A stretch of DNA of 64,000 nt from Lithospermum erythrorhizon. Taxonomy: Eukaryota > Streptophyta > Magnoliopsida > Boraginales > Boraginaceae. The notes under the pieces are model-generated. The model was not told where the DNA came from. It made no database searches and worked only from the letters and a program-made list of their open reading frames with translations. The stretch is from assembly GCA_019722365.1 (NCBI GenBank), contig JADFUC010000776.1, positions 124,001-188,000 of the forward strand. Reading direction: 5' to 3'. The position numbers were made by a program, and so were the translations under genes. Below, one piece after another: positions 11,231-24,430 of the stretch (position 1 is the stretch's first letter; every line of letters begins with the position of its first letter).

Positions 11231-13899
11231 ACGGCGGATGCGTTTTAGTGGCCTTGGTCGAAAGGATTGAAAAAGTAAACATAGATAATACCCAGCGTGT
11301 ACGTTCATGAATCAACACGGCGCGATGAGCAACCAAACAACGATACCAGCGGATATTGAAATTTGGCTCTGACAGCGAATTGATAGGCAATTCGCTTGAA
11401 GGCGGAAAGGGCGGTAAAGTTATCACCATTGCCACCATGCTTTACGAGAAATGGTGACTTTGTTGAAATATGGCCTCGAGGAACCGGAATAACCGTGAGG
11501 CGCTCCGGCCAGCGCGGCGGTACTTCAGCAGTGCACAACATTTCCGGGTTGATCGGCTACTCGAAAGTTACAACAAAATTAGTGGATATTAAAGAAATGA
11601 TGAAAGCATTAAATGTCAGCATTATTCATAAAAAGAATGCAAATAAATGACATTTATAGATAGGTTGGATCTTGGTACCGGCGCGAAGGGTTTAAATTGT
11701 GCCCCGATTTACAATTTAATGGAGCAGGCGATCCATCAGCATTTGCGAGTCGCAGCTAAAATGACAATCAGCGTCTAATCAGAGCATGTATCTGAAACTT
11801 TTTCGAAGCAGCGGGCCAAAATTAAAATTTAGTTTAATTAAAGTAGCCGTACCCGCCAATCCATGAATTCGTATCGATAGACAATGGATGCGTTCATAAA
11901 GAAGTTGGACCATGTATAAAAGCAATCGGGATAAAACATGGACGTTCAGCCAGGCTAAATGGAAACTCACGAAGAGTTATCGGAAAGCGCTATAATGACA
12001 TCTGCTAACCATACTAGAGGTTAACAATAAGGTAGCATATGGCATTTACCGGCGAATTAACATATGGCCCGAAGAAGGCTCTAGTTTGGAAACTCCACGT
12101 CTAAGGATGAACTCGCAGTCTGGGTTAGGCAGGTATGTAGGGATTAGAGGCTGAAGAATAAAGAGAGGCGACACTTGGTATCTTTGTGATACGCTCGGGA
12201 AGAGAGGGCTGATCAGGTCACTTTAGGAAAGTGCCATTATGGGAAGAATCCGGCGAGGCAGGGGCATAGTTCTAAAAGGAATTATGAACCGGCCCAACCG
12301 CAAAAGGTTTGGTTGATATACGAGAAGGTTCGAGAATGAAGGGTTAACGCGTAGGGGTGTCATACGAGTACAATACTGGAAATAGAAGAAAAGAATGCTC
12401 TAGCAGTGCGGATGAAGTCTGCCTTGAAGCCAGAGAGGATAAAACCAACTTCTTTAGTATAAGCCGAACATGGGCATGATGCAAATGAAGGGGTTTGGTT
12501 TTAGTGTATGAAGGTTCAATGAAGAGGTTAACGCGTAGGGTAATGCATGAAGGTACATGCCCCGAATAGAAGGAAATAATGCGCTCCCCCATTTGATGCT
12601 TGATGAGAAGTACGCGGGCAAAGGATAAAACCAACTCTTTTGCGAGTATCGTCGCTTGATCTGAACCTGACCTGGAAATGTAGAATCCTCGACACGGAGA
12701 TTGAGAGTTAATAAAAGGGATATTTAATAGAGTTCACGGGTAAGGGAACTCGGCGGAGACATTAATGTCAAAACCGTAGGAGCTTCACTTCGCATTGGTT
12801 AAGCAGAGAACCTCTTTGAGATGCCAGGCTCATTATTTGAGTATTAAGTATCTGGCTGGTACACCCGCAGGGGAGAGAGCTGGCTAGCAACAACTCCGAG
12901 AAAAAGAACTATTGCGAAGAGAGTCCTGTGTCCAGCGAACCCTTGAAGTTTGAGTAAGCGAGCCAATTCTTTTTCGGACAAAAATTGGTAGGGATTGAAG
13001 CGCCACGTGATGATCCGATTAATTCATAGCCCCGTAATTTCCAACTTTGCAATAGAGCGAATGTTGGTGGATACATGCGATTCGGTGGACATACTATCGT
13101 AAGCTTGACCGATCGCCTTAGGCGCCCACGGAGCCTCTGACCGCTCGTACACCGTTAACGAGTTTGGTCATTCACATAAATGCAATGGGAGTGGTACATT
13201 GGATTCGCGGTGGGCGGATTCAAAGGTGGCAACAATCGAGCTCGATTTACAATAGTTGACATAGAGGATCCTTCGTATAATGGACTTCATAGAGCCTTAG
13301 TATTAGCAGCATTAAAATAAATAATGTCGTAGGTTAAATCTCCAAAATGAAGTTTCTTCTATTTAGGGGACATAGGGGAGGTGTGTGGTGATCAAAAAAG
13401 TAAGAAGATGTTATCGTATATCGGTACCGCCATTGAGCAGAAGGCCCGGCAAAGCGAAGGAAGCGAAGTAGGGAAAATCATGTAGAATAAACTTCGGTGA
13501 AGAGTGAAGCGGATGAAGATAAACTCTCCAAAAGAAAGAGAGCCAAAAAGGGCCACGTACCCGGCGAGAGGAGGTGATAATTGTTCACTTCGCGCAAGGA
13601 AACAAGGAGCAAACACTTTAGGATCGGTACAAACTTGGGAAAAGGACTATGTGGCGGTTAATAATCTTGATAAGAGAGTTTGAAGAGCGTGTTTGCTTAG
13701 GGACTGAGGATATACCGGGTATAAATCGAGGCGGTGTGATACATGGGTTGTATATTGATGCCATACGTGAAGCAAAGAAAAGGTTGTTTTAGCGATAAAG
13801 AACACGGCCCATAAGGGAAGAATTACAGAGCACATTTGAAGGCCTGTGGCGATCCAGCGAGTTAAATTCACTGCGTGGGTGAAAGCTGATGTGGTCTTA

Positions 13900-15260
13900 A
13901 TTGAAAAGCTAACAATAAATGGCAGATGTGCTTAATTTTACTAATATGAACAAATCCGTACCCCAAAGTTTTTATCAGCACTTTATGCAGGGCGTTTGAT
14001 TGATGGAAGTGCGGCGGCCCAGAGATTTTTCGACTTCGTGGATCTTTCCCAGAATATCATCAATCCAGCATGGCCCCAGAGGATGAGGAGAAAACCGCAT
14101 TCATAGCGAATACGGATTATCGCATTTGGAAAGTGATGCATTAGGGTTGAAGAGCATGGGAGCGGCTTACCAGGCGGATGGTAAATTCTATATTTTCTTC
14201 CAGGTGGGCCTTGATATGGAATTTATGTGGATGATATGTTGGTTAAGGGGAAGCGAGCTTGCAGGCGGATCGCCTAGCGAGGTCTTAGGGAAACCTTTAA
14301 TCGGCTAGCAGTAGATTAAAAATGAACCACAGATAAATACCGTTTGGAGTCGTGTGGGAAATTCTTTGGGATATATTATAAGTCTTGAGGGTATTGGGCC
14401 CAATCTGACAGATAAATTTGTGGGGATGAAATCGCCCAATAATTCTGAAAGGATATTACAAAAGCTAATAGGGGTGTCTTGCGCCACCCAAGCTGCTTAA
14501 ATGTCCAGTCAGGACGAAAAGTTACCATTTTTTAAGAATTTAATAAGTCCCGAAAGGAAAAGTTTGTGTGGGATGAAGAAGAATGTTGAGCCTTTGAGGA
14601 ATTAGAAAAGGTATTTGGGATCGCCCCAATTACTTTCGCTGACTGGCAGAAAACGGTGCAAATATAGCGGCCATCTACGATGTGGCGATGTGACATGTCT
14701 GAGAAGTAGAGGTACAAAAAACTAATATATATTATGTTAGCCGTGTGTTAGAGATGTATAGGAGAGATACCCGTAATAGATAAAAGCGACTTTTGCCTTG
14801 AGTGATTTCGTCGAAAATTTAAAGCTTATTTTGAGTCGCCCAATCTGAGTGGTGACGAATCGGCCGGATTAAAGCGGGTCTTGTCAGATTTCTGCCTTAT
14901 GCGGAGTTATTTACTAGGCTATAGAGTTGAGTGAGTTTGAGATATCTTACACCCACCCAGCGGGACCCGATTATTAGGCATAAGCGTTGGCAAATTCATA
15001 ACCCGAGATACTTTTGCTGGCAGGCTTTCAGTATATAAGGTCAGGAGGCTGAGGGAGTCGAATCCAAACGAGCCAGATTGAGTCGTTATTTGTGGATGGA
15101 GCTTAGTAATAACCAATGGGCGGTGCGGGAGGTCTTTAATTACAGGACCTAGAATAAGCGATGGAGTGCCTGCAGTTCGATTTTCTACGCTAATAATGAG
15201 GCAAAATATGAAGCCGTGATTCTTGACTTAAAGTTGGTGAGTCCGTGAAGGTAGAGGAAC
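13900..15260 (+). pseudogene. gypsy pol relic: reverse transcriptase and RNase H
   Basis: IYVDDMLVKGKRA is readable at 14221-14259, the catalytic YVDD box of reverse transcriptase. NNEAKYEAVILDLKLV is readable at 15192-15239, an RNase H block typical of plant Tat elements. Frames shift several times between them and no continuous protein is possible. Confidence 0.75.
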
Positions 15261-15354
15261 TATTAGTAAGGAGATTGAAAGTTGGTGATAGACCGGATCA
15301 GAAGTGTTGTGGAGTAAAAATAAAGCCTAACGAGATACCGTACTAAGTGAAATA

Positions 15355-17200
15355 ACGCACAGAATTTTTTGATTCAGTAATAATTAAATATTGCTCTCAC
15401 TTAAAACTTGAGCTACGAGTGTATAGTTAGTCTTCTTCATTTTTCCTCTGCAATTAAGAAAGTAATCACCGTCTTGTGGCACCGTCTTTGTTTAAGTGTC
15501 ACTCATTGATTGCTTAGTTACTTGAAGCCGTAGCTTTATTACAGCCAAAAGCTTATTATCTAACCTAATCTAGAAACACAAAAATCTTCCTTCGGCCTAT
15601 AAACTTTTTGGTAGTGAGCTATCCTCCCCTTACCGAGAATTTTTCTTTCATTTGGTGCTTATGCTTTGCCATCATGCCATGCGTTCTAACGAATTCAAGA
15701 AGGAAAAGGTATAACTATTTCATTTGTGGTTATATAACTAACTTATAACTTATGTGAGATTTAATTTAATTAGTATCTTCGTCCATAAATGATATTAGAG
15801 TTCATATTTAATAGTTTAAGATGGTTCAAACATAAGTATGTTGATTATAGGGCGACAAAGTTATCTAATTAAATTCTTGTTGAAGTAAAGTAGTAAATTG
15901 ATTGTTTATAATATACATAAACTAAATTATAGAATCATGGGTTAGTTTTAGTTTAATTATATGTCGATTTTTGGATAGTATTCAATTTAGATTCTTGATA
16001 TAATTAATATAGTTTGGAGTTTGGATAAGCAAAGTTAAAATGGGTATAGTAATATATTATAAAATGGGATAAAATTTTATAAGTTCGAGAAGCGGTTCGC
16101 TGATCTAGTCGAGTTATTAGTTAAAAGTTACTAAAATAAAAGTAATTATTATTATTATGTTCTTTAGGTGTAGATATCGAGTAGTTCTTCCACATTAGGA
16201 AAAGTTGTGGACTTTTAGACATGAGATGAGTATTTATATCACGTGACATAACCTTTTCTATATATTGTGTGTATGTAAGTTGTATAGTTTTACTACATGA
16301 GTTATATATGTGATATGTGATATTGAGACTTGCGATGTTGAGTATGGTTATATGATCAATTATGATATTTGAGTTGTGAGATATGATGATATGAGGATTG
16401 TTGATGTGATTTGTTGTTGAATTTCTATTCCGGTTAGTTGATCCGCCTTTGCGGGTTAGGTGCTGTCTTGGTGTAGAGGTAGCGGAAGAGTTGTATTTTA
16501 TTTGGTCTTCGTTGCTTGGTGTAGAGGCAGCGAATAGAAGACATTTTCTCTATTAGGGTGGTATAGACTCACAATAGGGAGGCGGGCTCAGGATTATTGT
16601 TACTTGTGTGATATCTTTGGATGTTATTATTTGTGTGTGTGATAGTACATTAGTTGGATTATACGGTATGTAGGTTTATCGAGTATTATTGATTATTGAG
16701 ATGGTTCTATTACACTTGTTGAGACTATATGTTTTACATTAATGCGTGTATGTGTGATTAGTTATGTTTTGTTATATAAATATTCATGGAGCTTCAATTT
16801 CGCCCCTTATTGGGGACCCCCAATTTTGTAGTTAAAGGGAGGCGTTCGTGTGGCGTCGGCGCTTTTGTGGTGAGGATTTGATTATCATCTTGGAATGCAG
16901 GTTAAGTTGGCTAGGATATCACCGGCGATCTTAACTTCGATCATAAATATTTTGTAGTATTTTATCGGAGGTGTTGTGTATTTTGATCACATTATGTATA
17001 TATGTTTTTGAGGTTGATATAAATGTTGTCTTAGAGACTTAAAGTTATTGTTAGAGGTATTTTGGTTATATTGTTCGAGCTTTTGAGGTATGATTTTATG
17101 TTTGGATGATGTAATTTAGCGGTGTATTACTAGTTCGTCCCGATGGATTGAAGTATATTATTATTATTATCACAGTTAAGTCTTTTTAGGGTTGTCAAAT
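15355..17200 (+). mobile_element. Probable nested LTR of a second gypsy (chromovirus-like) element
   Basis: Composition changes sharply here, from GC-mixed pol to AT-rich non-coding DNA, and changes back before integrase resumes near 17330. The segment has no coding potential. Its right part (GTAGAGG.AGCGGA repeats, TTCGAGCTTTTGAGGTATGA, ATTACTAGTTCGTCCCGATGG) resembles the long LTRs of plant Tekay/Del chromoviruses. It begins TGAAATAACGCACAGAATTT. No internal region of that element is seen, so a solo LTR is likely. Boundaries and family are inferences. Confidence 0.4.
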
Positions 17201-17379
17201 GCGTCGATTGGTGACTCACGGTGTTGAGTTGATGATGATCACAACCTCGGTGACACGACTGGAATGATCGTTCACAGCTAAGGCAGTAAAAATCTCTCGG
17301 GGGGTTTAAGCGGGTTATATTTGAGCATTCCCAATTTTGAAAATGAAAGGCCGAGACGACATCGAGGCACCACTTACTA

Positions 17380-18320
17380 CATTCTAATTACTAGAAGGGG
17401 TGTACGTTGAAATACATGGCCCGACCCGCTTAGAAAGAAAGAAAGATGTTAAAGTGTAATGGACTCCGCTCCCTTGAATTTGGAGGAATCCGATAACTAA
17501 ATATTTATGAGATGGAATACGCTGATGATGGCTAGAGGCTAAGGCATAGGCAAAACTTGAATGCAAATGTATCGAGAGTTGTATAGGAAATCTTAGGATG
17601 GCCAAGCTATTAACTAGTGTCCGACGGGATGTTCCCAATTATTGAATGGATATCATCCAAGGGATGGTGTGGAAGGAGTCGCGTTAGGCGTGCTTTAGTA
17701 TTCAGAGATAAAACAATTTGGATATTATTGACTGACGGTAATTGAGGATGGGGCGTATGTGGCGGAAAGTATGTGCTCGGCGGACAAATACCGATTACCC
17801 GGCCCAATCCTGGCGCGGTGTGATAAGTTCCGTTCGTTGTGAGGTGGGTTGGTAGGAAAACTAAAGAGGCGGAGGTTGGGTTCACTATTGTGGTAGTCGA
17901 TTTATTTCGGTAGTAGGTAGAGGCGCCACCGAAGACAAGGAGATGAAGAGGTTGTTCGGTTAGCGTGGGAGGGCAATCCTCGGCGGTTTGGAATCCCGAA
18001 AATGTTGGTGTGGGATAACGGTCCCCGATTTGAGGGGGAGGCAGTGTTAAGCGATTTACGCTAAAAATTTGGAATTGAGGCACCGATTCGCCGGTCATCT
18101 GGCGAATGGACAAGTTGAGGTTATGAGCGATTATAATATTTGGGGCATCAAAGAAAACATTGCAGTATGGTAAAGAGAGGAGGAGTTGGATAAGAAGCTC
18201 CTAACAGTATTATGGTATTCGTTCCACGACCCGAGCAACGGGCAGAGGCTCTTTTCGGTACAATCCTGGAGCATAAGTGGTTTTATCTGGAAGTTGGAGC
18301 ACCTGTGAAACGGCTGAGGA
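17380..18320 (+). pseudogene. gypsy integrase relic
   Basis: Readable integrase pieces in order: a zinc-finger-region match (GWCGRSRVRRALVFRDKTIW, about 17661-17720), VVVDLF around 17890, GIPKMLVWDNGPRF around 17990, ANGQVEVM at 18102-18125, then a tail matching the LPxVLW region near 18195. Stops and indels separate them. Confidence 0.75.
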
Positions 18321-18619
18321 GGATTAGGTTTGAAGAAAGCGATGACCGCGGTTGAAGGGAATATCTGACTTAAATTGGATGATTTAAGAGATGAAGTCTT
18401 TGTATAAGACTCTCGAATACAAGCAGTATGGTTAGGACATACTGACGAAGGTCCAAAAACCATCAATTTCATTCGAGGAGATTTAGTGTTGTGGTTGTGT
18501 TCGGCGAGTCGGCTAAGAGCGAGGCAGTTGAACCCCAAAGGAGGGCCACATGGGGTGAAAGGATTTGTGGGACCGGACACGTATGAAATTTAGGAATAGA
18601 TGTGGCAGTTCTGAGAGCA

Positions 18620-21600
18620 CTGGCATTACTATAAATTATGCAAATATTATGTGTAATTACCCCAAGCAAGGGTCATGTAAGCGCCCCCGAAGGGAGCGCT
18701 ATTTACAGATGAACCATTAATAAGCGATTTTATCTTGCTATGACTTGTTAAAATTATCTGCGGAGGCAACTGCGACAACAGATGGGGCCTTAATCCATAA
18801 GTATATTATATGCATCTGAGGAAGCGTTCGGACCCATGGCAGCGATCGTGGTTGGTCATCAAAATAAAAGCCCATAATCGCTTATTAAAGAGTTAATAAC
18901 GGAGAAATAAGCTTTTACATAACTATAACCGTTGGGTGTCATCTGACAGTACCCCTTAAATGTGCAACTCTGCTTGGCTGTAATAATCAAGACAATTGGC
19001 ATAGGGGCAAGGGGCATAAACCGTGATGAAAAAGACAATGGAATAAGCAAAAGCAATTATAAATAGTGCATAAATCTGTAAATAAATGCACAAGCGAACT
19101 TGAACGAAAGAAACTAAAAACACTGATATTATAAGGCGCAAATGACATGTTAAGCGATGTTAAAAAGTTACATTATCTGAGATAACTATGAATCGGGGAG
19201 CGTCGGGGAGGTGCATGAGGAAGCGTCTTGCTTCTTCTTCGAGGCCAGGAGTAAGGGGCGGAGAAATCCAAGGGAGCAAACCATTCTTGATTATATCCTT
19301 GGATGAACTCTTTAAAGTTTGCTACAATTTCAGGGTTGACTTCTTTGTATGTCTTTGTAAAGCGGCAAAAACGATAAAATTCTCTTTCCTGCGTGAAGGC
19401 AGAAAGTCCTCGGATATTTGATAGTCATAAATGGCCTTCTCGATCCATTGAGCCTCTGGCATCACTTAGCCACTGCTCAGGCTGTTTCATGCTTCTTAAT
19501 TTGTTTGGCCAAACCGATTCAATCGGCTGACTTGTTAGAGATATCAAAATTAACCTACAACATGTAAATCGAGCTTGAAGAGAACATGCTTCTTGATTTC
19601 CTTGATCGACTTCTTTCTTCTCCTTCAAAGCTAGAATTCATGATGACTTTGGTATTGGCTTTCTTTGTAAGCTCAACGACTTGGAATTGAGTGCTACCAT
19701 GTGAAGGCTTTCCTGCTTGAATGAACTGTGATCCATTTCTAATTGAAGCGTGGCTTGAATTCAAAGCCTATAAAAACATGAGATCAAGAATGAATACCGC
19801 ATCATTATACAAAAGCGAAGATAAAAAGATGGAAAAATTACGCTAATCGAGTGGCGAGCGACCTGTCGAATCTCGAGGGATCACGGATCGGCATCATAGT
19901 CCTTCTGTCTGCTCGGCCCAAGCGAGAGGGGGCCTTGAAGCACAGCGTCTTGCTTACTCATGAGAAATAGACACTAACCGTCAATTTGGAATCCGCTTTG
20001 GGGCAGTATAAAAGCGACCAAAGTCGTTGAGTACCCGTTGTAACCTTTGGAGTGGAATCGACATCCTCTTCGGGAAGCGATCACGAAATAGATGGATTAA
20101 GACCATTTCCTGCAGTACTTCCGTTAGGGGGTATAGACATAAGTATTAACTGATCAAATCAGATCTCGGATACAGGTCGACTTTGTGGGCAATGGATTTA
20201 AATGCCGAGAACAAAGGGGCGAATTTGACGCATTGCCTATTTCACGATGAAGAAGAAGGTTGAGGCTTGGCCATTGGATGAATCTGCATTCTGCTGATGT
20301 CTGAGAAACTTTCTTGACTTATCTTGGCTGCCAAAAGGTGGAACATTCATGATCATGGTGGAGAAAGAGCGACTTCCTCGGGTTCCAACGTTTGGTAGCG
20401 GCCATGATGCACTTATGCAGAAAGAATGAAAATTTGGAGTCGGGCGAGAAAGAATCAGATAAAAAACAAAATATTAGATATACCCCGATCAATGGGCGCC
20501 CGCAGTTAATTCGAGCTCGCTGGGCGGATCGGCCAAGCAGATAAAACACCCTCTCGCCAATACTTTACCAATGAAGTAATTGATTAGCTGAAAGTGGCTT
20601 GTCCAGGACCTTGATTAGAGTGGTTTTCTTGAATTTAAGGGTGTGTTGTGCAAATTAAATAAAAGAGAGTATTGTAGAGTTATAGAAACCATCCTCTAGT
20701 GACTATAAAATAGTGATGGTAACCGCCCTTGAGGCCCCGAGATTTGTCACGGGCGTGGTTAACATTCTTAATAGTTAAATACATAAATAGGCGAGAAATG
20801 GCCGGTCTCAAGTAGGATAGGGATTACATATACATGGCCCGGTCCTTTGAGGCAAAGCAGGACATTCAGCATGAGATAAGATTACACTCGCGGTTCAAAA
20901 CCTACTCCCGCCGAGGAAACGCGTTTTCTACAAGCGGGGAATAGAAAGTATTGCCTTAAATTGGTAAATCGCGCCGGAGGAATTCTCTTTGGTAAGAGTC
21001 GATGTGCGTGCAGACATCCCAGCACGACTGCAGTGTTAGCGTCCGCAGGCAATTTCTGAGGTTTGAGGAAGTAGTACGAGCTGGGATGACTCAGGTGGTA
21101 GAAGAGAAGAAGGAAGACGAACCGCCCAAAGGCTCGTGAATGCTCCTTTCTTTGCGGGTTTTTCTCCCTTGTCTCGAAATCGCTGACCGACTGCTTTCTT
21201 GGGCATCTGAGATATTGTAGAAAAGAATGAAGAACTCAAAGTCTAATCTGTTATACATGGGAAAGGGCTTGAGGAGCACTAGATTGAATATAAGAAAAAA
21301 CTCGAAAACTTGAGCTATTTTCCCTATTTTGAAACATAATCACCGAAAACATCTTTCAGTCAAATAAGAATTGAAGCGAGATATCTTTATAGAATTTCCA
21401 AATTTATAGGGTATGGTAGCAAGTTCTTTACCATAAACCACAAAAATAAAACTTCATCACGAGGTATTGGGAATGGCGTTCAAAGGAAGTTATTGGTGAG
21501 AACTGCGAGACATAAAGGGAATGTGAAGTTACATGTGATAATGTTGGTGTTGTTATACGGCGGCGGAGAAATTGAGGAAGATGTAGAGATGACGACAAAT

Positions 21601-21960
21601 GAGAGGAAAGGTTGTACTAAGGAAGATGGAAAAATTAAAAGATGAAATGTAAGTTTGAAATAAAAAAGAAAAGTACATTTTAGACAGAGAGAGTATCTTT
21701 TATAGGGCTTAGAACTGATAAGGTTGGATACCGTTTGTTTAGGTATGGGCCAGTGTAAAGAGAAGAGAGAAGGCGCAGGGTTCAGCGGTGATGGAATGTC
21801 AGGTTGACGAAGGAAGCGAGAGGATCGAGCGAGTTTTGTCCCACGGCGATCTTTCGAAATCGTTCTTGAATGAATGCTTGATTTGGAGATGGGATTTGGT
21901 CTTATGAGTGGTTAGATCCGTGAAAGACCCACTTGGACACCCAGGTGCACGTTAAACTCT
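18620..21960. other. Post-integrase region of the gypsy element
   Basis: About 3.3 kb between integrase and the 3' LTR. Small frames occur on both strands (for example minus 19425-19764, 20319-20549, 21036-21279), but none shows a domain I recognise. Tat-type elements often carry extra or antisense frames here, which is the most economical reading. Confidence 0.45.
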
Positions 21961-22435
21961 CGGTGGAGGGCAATGATATATATAGCATTTAGAGGGCACA
22001 GATTGTCTGTAGTGGATTATATAGGCGCCATGAAGCGAGAGTTACTAGGATGGTGTGAGTGTCATGATCGAAGGAGTTAGTATCGTCAGCTCGTTTATGC
22101 TTTCTTATAAATCGCCATTTCATGAGTCTTTCGTTTGTTAGCTTCTGATTCTTCTTTATAATCGTTAAACAAAATCTGATAATGAGCAGGTTGTCGAGAT
22201 TATGCGTGATCATTGTACATGATCCTGTTTTTAGTCTTCTGGGATCAGTGCTTGTTCGCAGGCAAGTTACTTATTCTTGGCCCAAGTGATTACAAAAGCG
22301 GTTTCAGAGGCATCTGAGGATGACTATTTCAATACGATTATTTTGAGTGTGAAAGTCACATTATAATAAGCAGATGTAATAGAGTGCATTTGATATTTGT
22401 AATCGTTGTCTAACGGATCACAATTATCACACTTT
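21960..22435 (+). repeat. 3' LTR of the gypsy element (approximate limits)
   Basis: Diverged copy of the 5' LTR, with shared blocks AGGATGGTGTGAGTGTCA, ATAAATCGCCATTTC, TAGTCTTCTGGGATCAGT, AAAAGCGGTTTCAGAGGC, GTCACATTATAAT and TTTGTAATCG. The divergence suggests an old insertion, or poor sequence quality. Confidence 0.6.
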
Positions 22436-22829
22436 TTGATGGAACAATAAATACATATTCTCAATAATTTCATATATATAATTTTAAAAAAAATTTACTC
22501 CGTAGTAATAATTGAATAGATTCTTCAGATAATATTTACTTACCGTACTAATAGATTTGTTTTAGACACCAAAGTCAATCCATGCGTGCTGGACTAAAGC
22601 AGACAATGGAGAAATTATTCTGCAAAAGAATGAAAACTAAGTAACCCAACCCACCAAAACAAACTAGATCTTGATTTGACTTGTTTAATACTTCTTTAAA
22701 CTTAACAAGATTCTATGAGTCTATTATATTCCTATATCATTATCATTATCATTAGTAATTATAAAGAGGATAATGCGTGCTGCCCACAAAAAATTGTCAT
22801 GGGATTTGTGGCATGTAGAGGTGTTTCCA

Positions 22830-24430
22830 TTTTTTTTTTTAATTTTGGGTTTTTTTCGATTATCGTTTTTTAGTGCTCAGTATAGTAAACTTCGATAAAT
22901 TTAATCTTCGGTATTTAATAAAAGCTATACAATAAGATACTCACTTGAAATTCCAGGTGGTGTGGTTTGGAATTGCGTGTCAAAACTTTGATAGCAATTC
23001 TTTTTATTATTGTCGAGAAAATTATAAAATTGATAGTAGTAGTTATAAAAGGTACTTATTTCCTGCCCATAGGTAATTCGTGGACCGAGAACGTGGTCAC
23101 TTTTCTTTTTCTTTATGGGTTTTTGATTTTTTTAACAGATTATCGTTTTTAATTATGAGCTACGATTAGGCAGATAAATTATCTTTCGATTATTTAATGG
23201 CTACCAAAATAATATTTTTGCGGTTAAGGCTGGAATAGGGTGCTAAATTAATTAGATGCGACTTTTTAGGTATTTTACTTGGCGTGCATTGTCTTGTTAT
23301 CTAAACTTTTTTTTGTAGTAGTTGTCATTGTGAATATGACGTAAATGCCGCGCATCGTTTGACGGTGATTCATAATAGTAGGATTGTTGGCGTGTGATTT
23401 TTCCACTTTTTTTTCGATTTTAGGTTTTTCAATGTCATTTTTTTCAATTATCCAAATATATAGTAGAAATTGGATAAATTGTCTTCGATTGTTAATGGCT
23501 ACTCGAGATAATATTTTTGTATCGGTCCCGACTTGGGAATAGGGTCTTAAATTAATAATTACGTCTTTCTTTTTAGATTCTTTTTTAAATTATTTACATG
23601 TAGTCATGCGACTTTGTTTTTTTGTTCGCTTTTCGTGAATATTTTTTTCCTTTTCTACTTGTTGGTTTTCGATTGCTCAGCTGATAGAAAGCCGATAAAT
23701 TAATATTCGACATTTATCATATTTAAGATAATATTTTTGGCCCATAAGCATTTCGGGGATAAGTCTTAAATTAATAATTAAATCTTTTTTTAGTTAATTT
23801 TGCATTGTTCTGGTCATGTAGTATGCTGTTTTTTTTTTGTAGTAATTCAGCCATTATTGAATACTCTTGTCATCATAGGTCGTTGGTAGCCTTTATGTCG
23901 ATGGGATTCTTTGGCGAGGTGATTGTTTGTTTATTTATTTATTTTTCCTTTTTTTCGATTTTTGGGTTTTTTTTCAATTATCATTTTTTTTTCCAATTAT
24001 CAACTATAGTAGAAATTCGATAAATTAATACTCAATTATTTAATAAGCTCTCCTAGATAATATTTTTGTCTATCCGGCTTCGAGGGATAGGGTCTTTAAG
24101 TAATAATTAGGTACTCTTTTCGTTTCGCTTTTCATTATTTCTATGCGGTCGCGTAAAATTGTGTTTTTTTGTTGTTCACTTTTTGAGGTGAATTTTTTCC
24201 CTTTTTAATGGTTGTTTTCACTTATCACTTCTACTATAGAAACTTCGATAAATATCTTTCGATTATTTAATAAACTCTAGATAATATTTTCCACTTCCCA
24301 GGCTTCGGTGATAAATTCGCGAAATTAATAATTTTGGCTCTTTTTCGTTCATTTTTCATTATTTCTACGCACGGTGATATCTGGCTAGTGCTTTTTTGCG
24401 ATGGATTCGGCCATTATTGAATAGAGCAAT
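22830..24430. repeat. Degenerate tandem array, ~240-300-bp units, about six copies
   Basis: Units recur starting near 22835, 23100, 23400, 23640, 23945 and 24185. Each has a poly-T block with TTTTCGATT, then CAATTATC-like sequence, CTATAGTAGAAA.TCGATAAATTAAT, CGATTATTTAATAA, a GATAATATTTTT core, GG.ATAGGGTCTTAAATTAATAATTA, and a T-rich tail ending GTAGT..TCAGCCATTATTG. Copies are heavily diverged. No coding content. Confidence 0.75.

Larger units (their letters stand above)
10780..22435 (+). mobile_element. Decayed Ty3/gypsy LTR retrotransposon, probably Tat lineage
   Basis: Diverged direct repeats flank the unit (about 10780-11230 and 21960-22435). Inside, on the plus strand but split by many stops and frame changes, are reverse transcriptase (YVDDMLVK at 14224), an RNase H-type block (NNEAKYEAVI at 15192) and integrase. 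The integrase shows a zinc-binding-like region near 17640-17730, a core with WDNGPRF at 17990-18030 and ANGQVEVM at 18102-18125. The order RT-RNH-IN is Ty3/gypsy. The NNEA-type RNase H and the ~3.4 kb between integrase and the 3' LTR suggest the Tat lineage. The element is not functional as sequenced. About 1.8 kb of foreign sequence splits RNase H from integrase. Confidence 0.8.

Noticed and set aside
17610..18580. Minus-strand frames of 149 and 167 aa
   Set aside because: They are shadows opposite the plus-strand gypsy integrase.
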